The notes: generated from the sequence alone by a model not told the origin. A stretch of 64,000 nucleotides of DNA from Chimaeribacter californicus (GCF_002858675.1 NZ_PJZF01000007.1:124001-188000), one strand, 5' to 3'. Shown: positions 1 through 8,890, counted from the stretch's first letter. A program made the numbers and translations.

Positions 1-2
1 TG

Positions 3-218
3 GAGGAGCCCGGCACCCCGGCGTGGCGGCTGGTGCTGACGCCGAACACTTCGCCCCTCGACAAACTTTTTACCCACCTGATTCTGGAAGGCGATCAGCT
101 TATTGATCACATCGCCCTGTATGATCGCCAGGGCGATGTCACCACCCTTGCGTTCACCCATCAACGGCTGCTGCCAGGGACATTAAGTGATGATGAACAA
201 CAGCGTTTCCGCCACTAA
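3..218 (+). CDS. LolA-like outer-membrane lipoprotein carrier, C-terminal fragment
   Basis: Only the last ~71 residues are in the window; the frame is open from base 3 and ends at the TAA at 216-218. The visible part (W-R-L-V-L-T-P, then H-I-A-L-Y-D-R-Q-G-D and a short acidic/basic tail) resembles the C-terminal strands of LolA-like periplasmic carriers. Such a gene usually sits just before the MMPL exporter in aryl-polyene clusters, where it is thought to help move the lipid-linked pigment to the outer membrane. Its end overlaps the start of the exporter, so the two are probably translationally coupled. The family call rests on a short fragment plus context. Confidence 0.6.
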   Translation, partial: EEPGTPAWRLVLTPNTSPLDKLFTHLILEGDQLIDHIALYDRQGDVTTLAFTHQRLLPGTLSDDEQQRFRH

Positions 219-3075
219 GCGCCACAAGGTGGCGGGCTGGGGCTGGGCCGGGGTCTGCGCGGCATTATTGGTGTCCCTCTTCCTGTTGTGGCCGGGCGCC
301 CGGATCAACAGCAGCGTGCTGGCGCTGCTGCCGGCGCGGATCATGGGCGATGCGCCGCCGGATCTGCAACAGGGGTTTATGCAGCAGCTGGATCGCCAGA
401 TGGTGTGGTTGATCTCACCCGGTAAACAGGCCGATCCGGCAGCCGCGCAATGGTGGCTCTCGCACCTTCGCGGGTTGCCGTCACTGCAACAGGTCACAGG
501 CCCGATGGACGCGGGGCAACAACAGCAGTGGGGACAGTTTGCGTTTGAACACCGTAATGCGCTGCTGGATGGTGATACGCGTGCCCGGCTGGCCGAGGGC
601 GGTGCAGCGCAGGCAGAGTGGGTGCTGGCGCAACTCTACTCAGCGTTCGCCGGGGTCAGCGGGCAGGAGCTGAAACATGACCCGCTGCTGCTGGTGCGCG
701 GTGCCCAGCTGGCGCTGCAAAAAAACAGCGGGCGGATGGGGCTGACGCAAGGATGGCTGACCACCACTGACCCCCAGGGGCGCGTCTGGTATTTCCTGCA
801 TGGTGAACTCAGCGGTAATGCCTTCGACATGGCGCAAAGCCAGCAACTGACAGCGGAACTTGCCCGCCTGAAGAGTGCGTTTCAGGCCGCCTTCCCGCAG
901 GCAAAAGTCCTGACACGCGGCAGTGTGCTGTTCAGCCACTATGCCGGCCAACAGGCGCGGCAGGATGTCTCCACGCTCGGTACGGCCTCGGTCGGCGGCG
1001 TGCTGTTGCTGATTATCATGGTTTTCCGCTCGGTGCGGCCGCTGCTGCTCTGTGTGTTGTCGCTTGGCGTGGGTGCGCTGGCCGGTGGCGTGATGACGCT
1101 GCTCTGTTTCGGCGAGCTGCATCTGATGACGCTGGTGATGAGCATCAGCATCGTTGGGATTTCAGCAGATTACACCCTCTATTACCTCACGGAACGCAGA
1201 GTACACGGCGCGGTGCATTCCCCGCTGGAGAGCCTGCACAAGGTGCTGCCGACGCTGCTGCTGGCGCTGGCGACCACCGTCGCCGCCTACCTGATGATGT
1301 TGCTGGCCCCGTTTCCGGGGGTGCGGCAACTGGCGGTGTTTGCCGCTGCCGGGCTGACTGCCTCCTGCCTGACGGTGGTCTGCTGGTATCCGTGGCTGGT
1401 CGGGGGCCTGCCGGTGCGGCCGGTGCCTGCGATGAGGCTGATGGGGCGCTGGCTCTGTGCCTGGCGGCGCCGGCCGGTCATCAGGCTGGGGCTGCCGCTG
1501 GCCGTGGCCGTGCTCGCGCTGGCGGGGTGGCTGCGCCTCACGGTCAACGATGATATTTCCCAGCTTCAGGCCCTGCCGCCGGGCCTGATGCAACAAGAAC
1601 GCGAGATTGCCGCGCTGACCGGGCAACACAGCGATCAGACCTTCTTTATGGTCTATGGCGACAACGCTGAGCAGGTGCTGCAACGTGCCGGGGCGCTGGT
1701 GCCCGGCCTGCAAAACGCGCAGCGGCAACAATGGCTGAGCCATTGGCGCCTGCCGCCGCTCCTGTCGCTGCAACAGCAGGCGCAGGATCAGCGTTTGATC
1801 GCGGCAGCGGCCCCGCAGGTGACGCAGCGGCTGGCTGAGGCTGGTCTGGCGGTGGCGCCGCCGGATGTCCGGGCGATGCCGGTCACACCGGATGCCTGGC
1901 TGGCCAGCCCGTTGAGTGAGGGCTGGCGCCTGCTGTGGCTGACCCTGCCGGATGGCCGCAGCAGCCTGTTGATTCCGGTCAGCGGGGTACAGCAGCGGGC
2001 GGCGTTAAAGCAGCTGGCGGATACGCAGCCGGGCGTGGTGTGGGTCGATCGTAAAAGCGGCTTCAACGACCTGTTCCGCTTTTACCGGGTAATGCTCTCC
2101 TGGTTGCTGCTGGCGGCACTGGCGCTGCTGGCACTCAGTTTTACCTGCCGCTTCGGCCTGCGCCGTGGGCTGGTAAATATGCTCCCCACGCTGCTGTCAC
2201 TGGGGGCAGGGGTGGCTGCGCTGTCGCTGGGCGGCGAGGCGCTGAACCTCTTTTCCCTGCTGGCGCTGGTGCTGGTGCTGGGCATCGGCATCAACTATAC
2301 GCTGTTCTTCAGTAACCCCCGGGGCACACCAATGACTTCGTTGCTGGCCGCGACGCTGGCGATGGGCACCACGTTGATGACGCTGGGAATGCTGGTGTTC
2401 AGCCGCACCGCGGCGATCGCCAGCTTCGGCACGGTGTTATGCAGCGGCATTTTTACGGCCTTCCTGCTGGCCCCGCTGGCCTTGCCCCGTTCCAAAGGAA
2501 AACCCCGGAAATTCCCCTTTCGCGCCGGGCTGCTGCTCAGCGTGCTGCTGAGCGGGTGCGCTGCCACCCCCGGCCCCACGCTGCCGCAGGCGTGGCTCAA
2601 GCCCGGCGTGCGGGTCACGTTGCCCGCACCCGGCATCAGCCCGGCCATTCATGGCCAGCAATTGCTGACCGGCACCTTCAAAGGGCAGCAGCAATCGCTG
2701 GTGGTGTTGCTGAATGCCGATGCGCAGCGCCTTTCCCTGGCCGGGCTGTCGTCGCTGGGCATCCGGTTGTTCCAGCTCACTTATGATGCACAGGGCATCC
2801 ACACCAGGCAGGCGCTCGTGCTGCCGGATCTGCCGCCTGCTGCGCAGGTACTGGCGGATGTCATGCTCGGCCTGTGGCCGGTGGAGGCCTGGCAGGGCCG
2901 CTTGCCGCCGGGCTGGACCCTTAACGACGAGGGCGATACCCGCCGGTTGTGTGATGAGCACGGGAAAAGGGTGACGGAGATCCGCTATCAGCGCCGCCAC
3001 GGGCAGCGCAAACCGGTCAGCCTGGAGCAGTACGTATTCGGTTATCACATCACTATTCAACATCTGGACGATTAA
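190..3075 (+). CDS. MMPL/RND-type exporter fused to a DUF3261 lipoprotein domain (APE cluster)
   Basis: Predicted inner-membrane exporter of about 961 residues. A first membrane helix near residues 14-35 is followed by a periplasmic loop, a helix bundle at ~265-410, another helix at ~430-450, a second periplasmic loop and a bundle at ~635-770: the 12-helix MMPL plan. It then continues without a stop into a basic stretch, a hydrophobic segment ending in a lipobox-like L-L-S-G-C (Cys ~790, codon 2557-2559), and a DUF3261-type domain to the end. In related aryl-polyene clusters exporter and DUF3261 lipoprotein are usually two genes. GTG 187, ATG 190 and ATG 193 are all possible starts; 190 is chosen from spacing to AGGGA. 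Likely role: export or surface delivery of the aryl-polyene lipid. Confidence 0.8.
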   Translation: MMNNSVSATKRHKVAGWGWAGVCAALLVSLFLLWPGARINSSVLALLPARIMGDAPPDLQQGFMQQLDRQMVWLISPGKQADPAAAQWWLSHLRGLPSLQQVTGPMDAGQQQQWGQFAFEHRNALLDGDTRARLAEGGAAQAEWVLAQLYSAFAGVSGQELKHDPLLLVRGAQLALQKNSGRMGLTQGWLTTTDPQGRVWYFLHGELSGNAFDMAQSQQLTAELARLKSAFQAAFPQAKVLTRGSVLFSHYAGQQARQDVSTLGTASVGGVLLLIIMVFRSVRPLLLCVLSLGVGALAGGVMTLLCFGELHLMTLVMSISIVGISADYTLYYLTERRVHGAVHSPLESLHKVLPTLLLALATTVAAYLMMLLAPFPGVRQLAVFAAAGLTASCLTVVCWYPWLVGGLPVRPVPAMRLMGRWLCAWRRRPVIRLGLPLAVAVLALAGWLRLTVNDDISQLQALPPGLMQQEREIAALTGQHSDQTFFMVYGDNAEQVLQRAGALVPGLQNAQRQQWLSHWRLPPLLSLQQQAQDQRLIAAAAPQVTQRLAEAGLAVAPPDVRAMPVTPDAWLASPLSEGWRLLWLTLPDGRSSLLIPVSGVQQRAALKQLADTQPGVVWVDRKSGFNDLFRFYRVMLSWLLLAALALLALSFTCRFGLRRGLVNMLPTLLSLGAGVAALSLGGEALNLFSLLALVLVLGIGINYTLFFSNPRGTPMTSLLAATLAMGTTLMTLGMLVFSRTAAIASFGTVLCSGIFTAFLLAPLALPRSKGKPRKFPFRAGLLLSVLLSGCAATPGPTLPQAWLKPGVRVTLPAPGISPAIHGQQLLTGTFKGQQQSLVVLLNADAQRLSLAGLSSLGIRLFQLTYDAQGIHTRQALVLPDLPPAAQVLADVMLGLWPVEAWQGRLPPGWTLNDEGDTRRLCDEHGKRVTEIRYQRRHGQRKPVSLEQYVFGYHITIQHLDD

Positions 3076-3076
3076 G

Positions 3077-4231
3077 ATGATCACAATTTCTGCCGTGGGC
3101 ATGCTGAATGCCCTGGGCAACAACGCCGATGAGGTTGCCGGCAATCTGGCACGTGGCCATGCGCCGGGCATGGGGCCGGACAGCGTCTGGCGACTGGGTG
3201 AAAAATGCTGCTGGACCGGGCGGGTGACCGGGCCTCTGCCGGCGGTGCCTGACGCGCTGGCCGCGCACAACAGCCGCAATAACCGCCTGCTCATGGCTGC
3301 GCTGGCGCAGATCCGGCCGGAAGTCGAGCAGGCTATCGCCCGCGTGGGCGCAGCGCGGGTAGCCGTGGTATTGGGCACCAGTACCTCCGGGCTGGACGAG
3401 GCGGACCAGTTTGTCAGCCGCGGGTTGCCGGGCTACCGCTATGCCCAACAGGAGCTGGGCGATCCGTCGCGTTTTCTTGCCCGGTTACTGGGGCTGCGTG
3501 GGCCGGCTTATACCCTGTCAACCGCCTGCTCCTCCAGCGCCCGGGCGCTGATCAGTGGTGCCCGGCTGATCCGCGCCGGGCTGGCTGATATGGCGATTGT
3601 CGGCGGGGCTGACACCCTCAGCCGGATGCCGGTAAACGGCTTTGACAGCCTGGCCTCACTCTCTTCGCACCGCTGCACGCCTTTCAGCACCCACCGGGAC
3701 GGCATCACCATCGGGGAAGGCAGCGCCCTGATGCTGATCGGGCGTAACACCGGCGGCGTGGCGCTGCGCGGCTGGGGAGAATCCTCGGATGCCCACCACA
3801 TCTCTGCGCCCCATCCGCAGGGGGACGGGGCGATCCGCGCCATCAGTATGGCGTTGCGCAGTGCCGGGTTGCAGCCGCAGCAGGTCGGCTACATCAACCT
3901 GCACGGCACCGCCACCCGCCTTAATGACCAGATAGAGGCACAGGTCATCGCCACACTGTTCGGTGATGGCGTACCGGCCAGCTCGACCAAACACCTCACC
4001 GGGCATATGCTCGGTGCCGCCGGCATCGGGGAAGCGGCGCTCGGCTGGCTGCTGCTGACCCGGCCGCTGCCGCTGCCGCCGCAGGATTTCTCGCAAGACC
4101 CGCTGGATGAATCGCTTCCCCGCTGTGGCCTGCTTACGGCACCCGCGCCGTTGGGCCGACGGTGCGTGCTCTCCAACTCCTTCGCATTTGGCGGCAACAA
4201 CGCCTGCCTGATTCTGGGGGATGCGCCATGA
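3077..4231 (+). CDS. apeO: Aryl-polyene beta-ketoacyl-ACP synthase (ApeO-like)
   Basis: Ketosynthase of 384 residues that elongates the ACP-bound polyene by decarboxylative condensation. The thiolase-fold Cys-His-His set is complete: Cys151 in S-T-A-C-S-S-S, His276 in N-L-H-G-T-A-T, Lys305 and His310 in K-H-L-T-G-H. It starts one base after the exporter stop and overlaps the next gene by ATGA, so it is in the same transcript. In characterised APE systems the apeO product works with a chain-length-factor-like partner (ApeC), which would lie outside this window. The symbol rests on gene order KS-DH-KR-KS as well as sequence. Confidence 0.85.
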   Translation: MITISAVGMLNALGNNADEVAGNLARGHAPGMGPDSVWRLGEKCCWTGRVTGPLPAVPDALAAHNSRNNRLLMAALAQIRPEVEQAIARVGAARVAVVLGTSTSGLDEADQFVSRGLPGYRYAQQELGDPSRFLARLLGLRGPAYTLSTACSSSARALISGARLIRAGLADMAIVGGADTLSRMPVNGFDSLASLSSHRCTPFSTHRDGITIGEGSALMLIGRNTGGVALRGWGESSDAHHISAPHPQGDGAIRAISMALRSAGLQPQQVGYINLHGTATRLNDQIEAQVIATLFGDGVPASSTKHLTGHMLGAAGIGEAALGWLLLTRPLPLPPQDFSQDPLDESLPRCGLLTAPAPLGRRCVLSNSFAFGGNNACLILGDAP

Positions 4232-4698
4232 CGCGTTTATCGCCTGCCTGTTATCTGCCCCATGTCGCGCCGCTGATCCTGCTGGATGAGGTCGTCAGTG
4301 TCTCCGGCACCTCGGCCCACTGCCGGGTGCGGGTCAGTGCCGACGGCGTCCTGGCGCCGTTTCTCACACCGCAGGGCACGTTGCCCGCCTGGTTTGGCAT
4401 TGAAATCATCGCACAGGCGGTGGGGGTGTGGTCGGGCTGGCACGGGCGGCAGCGCGGGGAGGCCGCACAGCCGGGCATGTTGCTGGGCGCACGGAATTAC
4501 CGCTGCCCGGCCGGTGACTTTGCCGCAGAGTCGCTGCTGGAAGTCAGTATCGCGTTGCTGATGCGCGATGAAAAAATGGGCAGTTTTGACGGCGCCATCG
4601 CCTGCAACGGTGAACGCCGGGCCGGCGGCAGGATCACCACCTACCAGCCGGGCGAAGGGGAGTTATCGCAACTTTTACAACAGGGAAAGATCTCATGA
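4228..4698 (+). CDS. apeP: Aryl-polyene 3-hydroxyacyl-ACP dehydratase (ApeP-like, hotdog fold)
   Basis: Small dehydratase (156 residues) of the hotdog type; it would remove water from the 3-hydroxyacyl-ACP made by the neighbouring ketoreductase, leaving the conjugated double bond. The N-terminal P-H-V-A-P-L-I-L-L-D-E-V is the usual opening of this FabZ/ApeP-like group, and W-F-G-I-E-I-I-A-Q-A marks the central hotdog helix. The start is the ATG that overlaps the apeO stop (ATGA); an in-frame ATG further upstream lies inside apeO and is unlikely. Known APE systems use a second dehydratase subunit (ApeI) encoded elsewhere in the cluster. Confidence 0.8.
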   Translation: MTRLSPACYLPHVAPLILLDEVVSVSGTSAHCRVRVSADGVLAPFLTPQGTLPAWFGIEIIAQAVGVWSGWHGRQRGEAAQPGMLLGARNYRCPAGDFAAESLLEVSIALLMRDEKMGSFDGAIACNGERRAGGRITTYQPGEGELSQLLQQGKIS

Positions 4699-5426
4699 AG
4701 CGTTCAGTGTTAGTGACAGGGGCCAGCAAAGGCATCGGGCGCGCGATCGCGCAATGTCTGGCGGCCGGGGGGTTCTCTGTGGTGGTGCATTATCACCGCG
4801 ATCAGGCCGGGGCCACGGCGACAATGGAACAGATCCACCAGGCCGGCGGCGAGGCGCGCCTGCTCTGCATGGATGTGGCTGACCGGGCGCAGTGCCGCGC
4901 CCGCCTGGAAGAGGACATAGCCGCGCACGGCGCCTATTACGGTGTGGTCAACAATGCCGGGATTACCTGCGACGGCGCGTTCCCGGCGCTGGAGGGTGAG
5001 GCGTGGGATCAGGTTATCCATACCAATCTCGACAGTTTCTACAACGTCATTCACCCCTGCATCATGCCGATGATCCGGCGGCGCGACGGCGGCCGGGTGG
5101 TGGTGATCTCATCGGTATCCGGGCTGGTAGGCAACCGCGGGCAGGTTAACTACAGCGCGGCCAAAGCGGGGCTGATAGGGGCCGCCAGGGCGCTGGCGGT
5201 GGAACTGGCCTCACGCCGGATTACCGTGAACTGCATCGCCCCGGGCCTTATCGACACCGCCATGATCCAGATGGCACCGGAAGCGCGTGAGGCCGCGATG
5301 GCGATGATCCCGATGCAACGGGTCGGGCAGGCGGATGAAGTGGCAGGGCTGGCGGGCTACCTGATGTCAGACGCTGCCGGGTATATCACCCGTCAGGTGA
5401 TTTCAATCAACGGGGGGATGGTGTGA
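4695..5426 (+). CDS. apeQ: Aryl-polyene 3-ketoacyl-ACP reductase (ApeQ-like, FabG family)
   Basis: Short-chain dehydrogenase of 243 residues that reduces the 3-keto group with NADPH. The Rossmann motif T-G-A-S-K-G-I-G is at residues 8-15, N-N-A-G at 86-89, and the catalytic Ser140, Tyr153 and Lys157 (Y-S-A-A-K) are present. The C-terminal I-N-G-G-M-V ending is typical of FabG proteins. It overlaps apeP by ATGA and the following ketosynthase by one base, so the block is one operon. It is distinguished from housekeeping fabG by its position inside the pigment cluster. Confidence 0.87.
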   Translation: MKRSVLVTGASKGIGRAIAQCLAAGGFSVVVHYHRDQAGATATMEQIHQAGGEARLLCMDVADRAQCRARLEEDIAAHGAYYGVVNNAGITCDGAFPALEGEAWDQVIHTNLDSFYNVIHPCIMPMIRRRDGGRVVVISSVSGLVGNRGQVNYSAAKAGLIGAARALAVELASRRITVNCIAPGLIDTAMIQMAPEAREAAMAMIPMQRVGQADEVAGLAGYLMSDAAGYITRQVISINGGMV

Positions 5427-6667
5427 TGCGGCGGGTGGTGGTAACAGGCATGGGCGGCGTGACCGCCTTTGGCAATGACTGGGCGTCGGTGTCGGCCAAT
5501 ATCCTGGCCGGGCGCAACGCGGTACGCAAGATGCCGGAATGGCGGGTGTATGCCGGGCTGAATACGCTGCTGGGCGCGCCGATTGATGATTTCAGCCTGC
5601 CGGAGCACTACACCCGCAAGCGCATCCGTTCCATGGGGCGCGTATCGCTGATGGCCACCCGCGCCACCGAACTGGCGCTGAGCCGGGCCGGGCTGCTGGG
5701 TGATCCGGTGCTGACCAGCGGCGACACCGGGATCGCCTATGGGTCGTCTACCGGCAGCACCGGGCCGGTGAGTGAGTTTGCCACCATGCTGACAGAGAAA
5801 CACACCAATAACATCACCGGCACCACCTACGTGCAGATGATGCCGCACACCGCCGCGATCAATACCGGGCTGTTCTTTGGCCTGCGCGGCCGGGTGATCC
5901 CGACATCCAGCGCCTGTACCTCGGGCAGCCAGGCGATTGGGTACGCCTGGGAAGCGATTCGCCACGGCTACCAGACGGTGATGGTGGCCGGCGGGGCAGA
6001 GGAGTTATGCCCGTCTGAGGCCGCCGTGTTTGATACGCTGTTTGCCACCAGCCAGCGTAATGACGCGCCGCACACCACCCCGGCCCCGTTTGATGCCGAT
6101 CGTGACGGCCTGGTGATCGGCGAGGGGGCGGGTACACTGGTGCTGGAGGCACTGGAACATGCCCTGGCGCGCGGGGCGACGATCTATGCGGAGCTGGTGG
6201 GGTTTTACACCAACTGCGATGCCGCCCACATTACCCAGCCGCAACAGGCGACGATAGAAGTCTGCATGGCGCGGGCATTGCAGATGGCCGGGCTGGAAGC
6301 GGCACAGATTGGTTATATCAATGCCCACGGCACAGCCACCGGGCGCGGCGATATCGCGGAGAGCCGGGCCACCGCCGCCGTGTTTGGCGCACAGACCCCG
6401 TTCTCGTCGCTGAAAAGTTATTTCGGCCACACGCTGGGAGCCAGCGGTGCGCTGGAAGCCTGGATGAGCATTGAGATGATGCGCGCGGGCTGGTTTGCAC
6501 CGACGCTGAACCTCACCCGGCCGGCACTGGACTGCGGCGAGCTGGATTACATTATCGGTGAGCCGCGCCGCCGGCAGGTGGAGTATGTGCAGTCCAATAA
6601 TTTTGCTTTCGGTGGGGTGAATACGTCACTGATTTTCCGCCGTTGGCCGCCATGCGTCACCGGCTGA
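5426..6667 (+). CDS. apeR: Aryl-polyene beta-ketoacyl-ACP synthase II (ApeR-like)
   Basis: Second ketosynthase of the operon, 413 residues, FabF-like. Cys164 (S-S-A-C-T-S-G-S), His301 (N-A-H-G-T-A-T), Lys330 and His335 (Y-F-G-H-T-L-G) give a complete active site, so this is a working condensing enzyme and not a chain-length factor. In characterised APE systems ApeR acts as a ketosynthase beside the ApeO/ApeC pair. The ATG at 5426 overlaps the apeQ stop (TGATG); a GTG three bases earlier is an alternative. It is followed without a gap by the phosphopantetheinyl transferase gene. Confidence 0.85.
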   Translation: MRRVVVTGMGGVTAFGNDWASVSANILAGRNAVRKMPEWRVYAGLNTLLGAPIDDFSLPEHYTRKRIRSMGRVSLMATRATELALSRAGLLGDPVLTSGDTGIAYGSSTGSTGPVSEFATMLTEKHTNNITGTTYVQMMPHTAAINTGLFFGLRGRVIPTSSACTSGSQAIGYAWEAIRHGYQTVMVAGGAEELCPSEAAVFDTLFATSQRNDAPHTTPAPFDADRDGLVIGEGAGTLVLEALEHALARGATIYAELVGFYTNCDAAHITQPQQATIEVCMARALQMAGLEAAQIGYINAHGTATGRGDIAESRATAAVFGAQTPFSSLKSYFGHTLGASGALEAWMSIEMMRAGWFAPTLNLTRPALDCGELDYIIGEPRRRQVEYVQSNNFAFGGVNTSLIFRRWPPCVTG

Positions 6668-7230
6668 TCGTGGGGCATACCGGGGCGTTGTGCCGCGAGG
6701 CCGCGCACTGGTTGCCGCCTTCGGTTCGCGCTGCCATGCCGCAGCCACAACGGCTGGCCGGGCGGGTGTTGCTGTCCAGGGCCCTGAACCGGCCGCTGCC
6801 GCCGCTGCTGATTGCAGAGAGTGGTAAGCCCTGTTTTGCCGAGCCGTCATTGCCTGCGTTCAGCCTCAGCCACAGCGGCCAGACGGTGGCGCTGCTGTTG
6901 TCATCCGGGGGCGAGGTAGGGTGCGATATCGAACAGGTTCGCGCCCGTCCGCGCTTTGCGGCGCTGGCGGCGCAAAGCTTCAGCCCGGCATGCTGCCACT
7001 GGCTGCGGCGGCAGCGCGATCCGCTGGCGGCCTTCTGGCAACTCTGGACGGTGCATGAAGCGGTACTGAAACAGCAGGGGCGCAGCGTCTGGGCAATGCG
7101 TGACCTGCACCTCTCCTTACCCCATCTGGCCCCTGCCGGGTTAGTCACCCACACCTTCTGCCTGGATGGCTGCCGGATAGCCCTGTGCGCCCGGCAGCCG
7201 TTTACCGCACTGAAAATAGAACGCCTTTGA
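6652..7230 (+). CDS. 4'-phosphopantetheinyl transferase (AcpT/Sfp type)
   Basis: Transfers the phosphopantetheine arm from CoA to acyl carrier proteins, here most likely those of the aryl-polyene cluster. The Mg-binding G-C-D-I-E-Q-V motif and the later W-T-V-H-E-A-V-L-K are visible in a protein of 192 residues. The second motif normally reads W-x-x-K-E-A-x-x-K; the first Lys is His here. The ATG at 6652 lies 16 bases inside apeR and has no clear Shine-Dalgarno, which suggests translational coupling; a TTG nine bases upstream is possible. It is convergent with lgoT, only 18 bases apart, and ends the pigment cluster. Confidence 0.85.
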   Translation: MRHRLIVGHTGALCREAAHWLPPSVRAAMPQPQRLAGRVLLSRALNRPLPPLLIAESGKPCFAEPSLPAFSLSHSGQTVALLLSSGGEVGCDIEQVRARPRFAALAAQSFSPACCHWLRRQRDPLAAFWQLWTVHEAVLKQQGRSVWAMRDLHLSLPHLAPAGLVTHTFCLDGCRIALCARQPFTALKIERL

Positions 7231-7248
7231 CGTCACGCCCGCGCCCGC

Positions 7249-8604
7249 TCAGCGCTGGGCGTCGGTGATCGGGTCACGCACGATAAACAGGTAGGAGAGC
7301 GCGCCAAGCACCGTCACCCCGGCACAAATGCTGAGCGCCAGGCTGAAGGAGTGGGTGGTGTCGAGGATCCAGCCGGTCACCACCGGGGCGAACGAGGCGA
7401 AAATGAAGCTGGCGAAGTTCTGGATGCTGCCCACCGAGGCGGTCATGCGTGAGGCCACCGCAACATGGATCAGCCCCCAGCAGGAGGTGCCGGCAAAGTG
7501 GATGCAGAACAGCGCCATGCCGATCAGCACCACCGCCACGCCGGTGGTTTCTGCCTGCACCACCACGGCAGTGAACGCGGCGGAGAGGAACATGCCGGAG
7601 GCGATACAGATTTTGCGGCTTTTTACCGGGGCCATGCCGCGCCGCACCAGAAAATCGGTGACCACGCCGTTGCACAACATCCCGGCCGCGCCGAACAGGA
7701 ACGGGATGGCGGCATACAGCCCGGTGCTTTTCAGGTCAAGCTGGTAGGTGTTCTGCAAGTAGCCCGGCAGCCAGGCGAGGTAGAGCCAGGCGGTGTAGTT
7801 GATGCCGCTGAAGCCGAGCATCATGCCCCACATGGTGCGGTTGCGGAACAGCCCGCGCCATTCGGCCATGCTCAGTGGGTCCTGCCGGGTGCTGACGCTG
7901 CCGTTATTGAGGTACGCCTGCTCGTCAGCCGTGAGGGACACCGACGGGCGGTTGCGGTAGAGCGTGTACCAGCCGAGGGAAAGGGCGATCCCCAGCACGC
8001 CGATGGTGATAAACATGCCGCGCCAGCCGATCAGCAGCATCATGGCGGCGAGGATCGGCGGGCTGATGGCCAGCCCGATGGTGGAGGCGGCATTGAAGAT
8101 GCCCATCGGCGTGCCGCGGTGGCGGATGTTGAACCAGTCATTGATCACCTTCACGCCGCACGGGTTCATCGGCGCTTCACCAATCCCCAGCCCGATGCGT
8201 ACCAGCACAAACTGGGTGAAACTGTTGACCAGTCCGGAGAGCGCCTGGAACAGCGACCAGACAAACATCCCCAGCCCCAGCATAATGCGCGGCCCTTTGC
8301 GATCCAGCAGTGGGCCGCACGGCAGTTGCGCCAGCCCATATGCCAGCGAAAAGGCAGAAAGCAGCAGGCCGATCTCAGTACCGCTCAGCCCCATCTCCCC
8401 GCGAATGGTCATGTTTGCCACCGACAGGGAGCTGCGGTCGAGGTAGTTGATCACCGCCGCCAGAAACAGCAGCACCATCGCGGTGGTCTGGATGCGTTTG
8501 AGGCGGGCGCTGCGCGGCGGTGCGGCAGCGTCAAGCGGGGGCAGCGTAACCGGCGGGCGCGCACCGCGCACCGTCTCACCGGTAAACTCACGGGTTTTAT
8601 CCAT
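7249..8604 (-). CDS. lgoT: L-galactonate MFS transporter LgoT (ACS family)
   Basis: Inner-membrane proton symporter of 451 residues in the anion:cation symporter group, predicted to import L-galactonate. The sequence closely follows E. coli LgoT (YjjL) as recalled: L-K-R-I-Q-T-T-A-M-V-L-L-F-L-A-A, the sugar-acid signature Y-L-D-R-S-S-L-S-V-A-N, L-P-C-G-P-L-L-D-R-K-G-P-R, and M-N-P-C-G-V-K-V-I-N-D-W-F. Twelve hydrophobic segments are recognisable. The lgoR and lgoD homologues lie 6-7 kb away, separated by an ABC transporter operon. Its Shine-Dalgarno lies within a strong hairpin (8609-8657). Confidence 0.88.
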   Translation of the reverse strand: MDKTREFTGETVRGARPPVTLPPLDAAAPPRSARLKRIQTTAMVLLFLAAVINYLDRSSLSVANMTIRGEMGLSGTEIGLLLSAFSLAYGLAQLPCGPLLDRKGPRIMLGLGMFVWSLFQALSGLVNSFTQFVLVRIGLGIGEAPMNPCGVKVINDWFNIRHRGTPMGIFNAASTIGLAISPPILAAMMLLIGWRGMFITIGVLGIALSLGWYTLYRNRPSVSLTADEQAYLNNGSVSTRQDPLSMAEWRGLFRNRTMWGMMLGFSGINYTAWLYLAWLPGYLQNTYQLDLKSTGLYAAIPFLFGAAGMLCNGVVTDFLVRRGMAPVKSRKICIASGMFLSAAFTAVVVQAETTGVAVVLIGMALFCIHFAGTSCWGLIHVAVASRMTASVGSIQNFASFIFASFAPVVTGWILDTTHSFSLALSICAGVTVLGALSYLFIVRDPITDAQR

Positions 8605-8608
8605 TGCA

Positions 8609-8657
8609 GGCTCCAGGGGGTAAAGGCTGCCCGGTCAGGCAGCCGACCCCCTGAGCC
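8609..8657 (-). promoter_or_regulatory. lgoT: Long hairpin covering the lgoT ribosome-binding site
   Basis: Nested inverted repeat ending five bases before the lgoT start codon. Pairs: GGCT 8609-8612 with AGCC 8654-8657; CAGGGGGT 8614-8621 with ACCCCCTG 8646-8653; GGCTGCC 8625-8631 with GGCAGCC 8638-8644. Read on the minus strand, the only convincing Shine-Dalgarno (GGAG, seven bases before the ATG) lies in the 3' arm. The fold would hide the site unless melted or bound. Regulatory function is inference. Confidence 0.5.
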
Positions 8658-8890
8658 TAGCGAGCGCCGCCCGCACGCCGCTGCGGTTTGGTGCCAAACC
8701 GTGCGGCGGGTAAACGTTTTCGGTTTTTAACCGGGTTTTATCCGGCGGCCGCCAGCCTGCCGGGCGCGGGCGGCGGCTTTGCTGAAAAGCGCATAAGGCT
8801 AGCAAGATTGGTTGTTAGACAAGGACGCCGGCCGCTCTTACTCTCGACACGTTTTTTCATACTGATTAACACGTTAAGAAGGGGTGCGCA

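Noticed and set aside
7465-8730. 421-codon open frame on the plus strand
   Set aside because: Antisense to lgoT, low-complexity composition, no recognisable fold.
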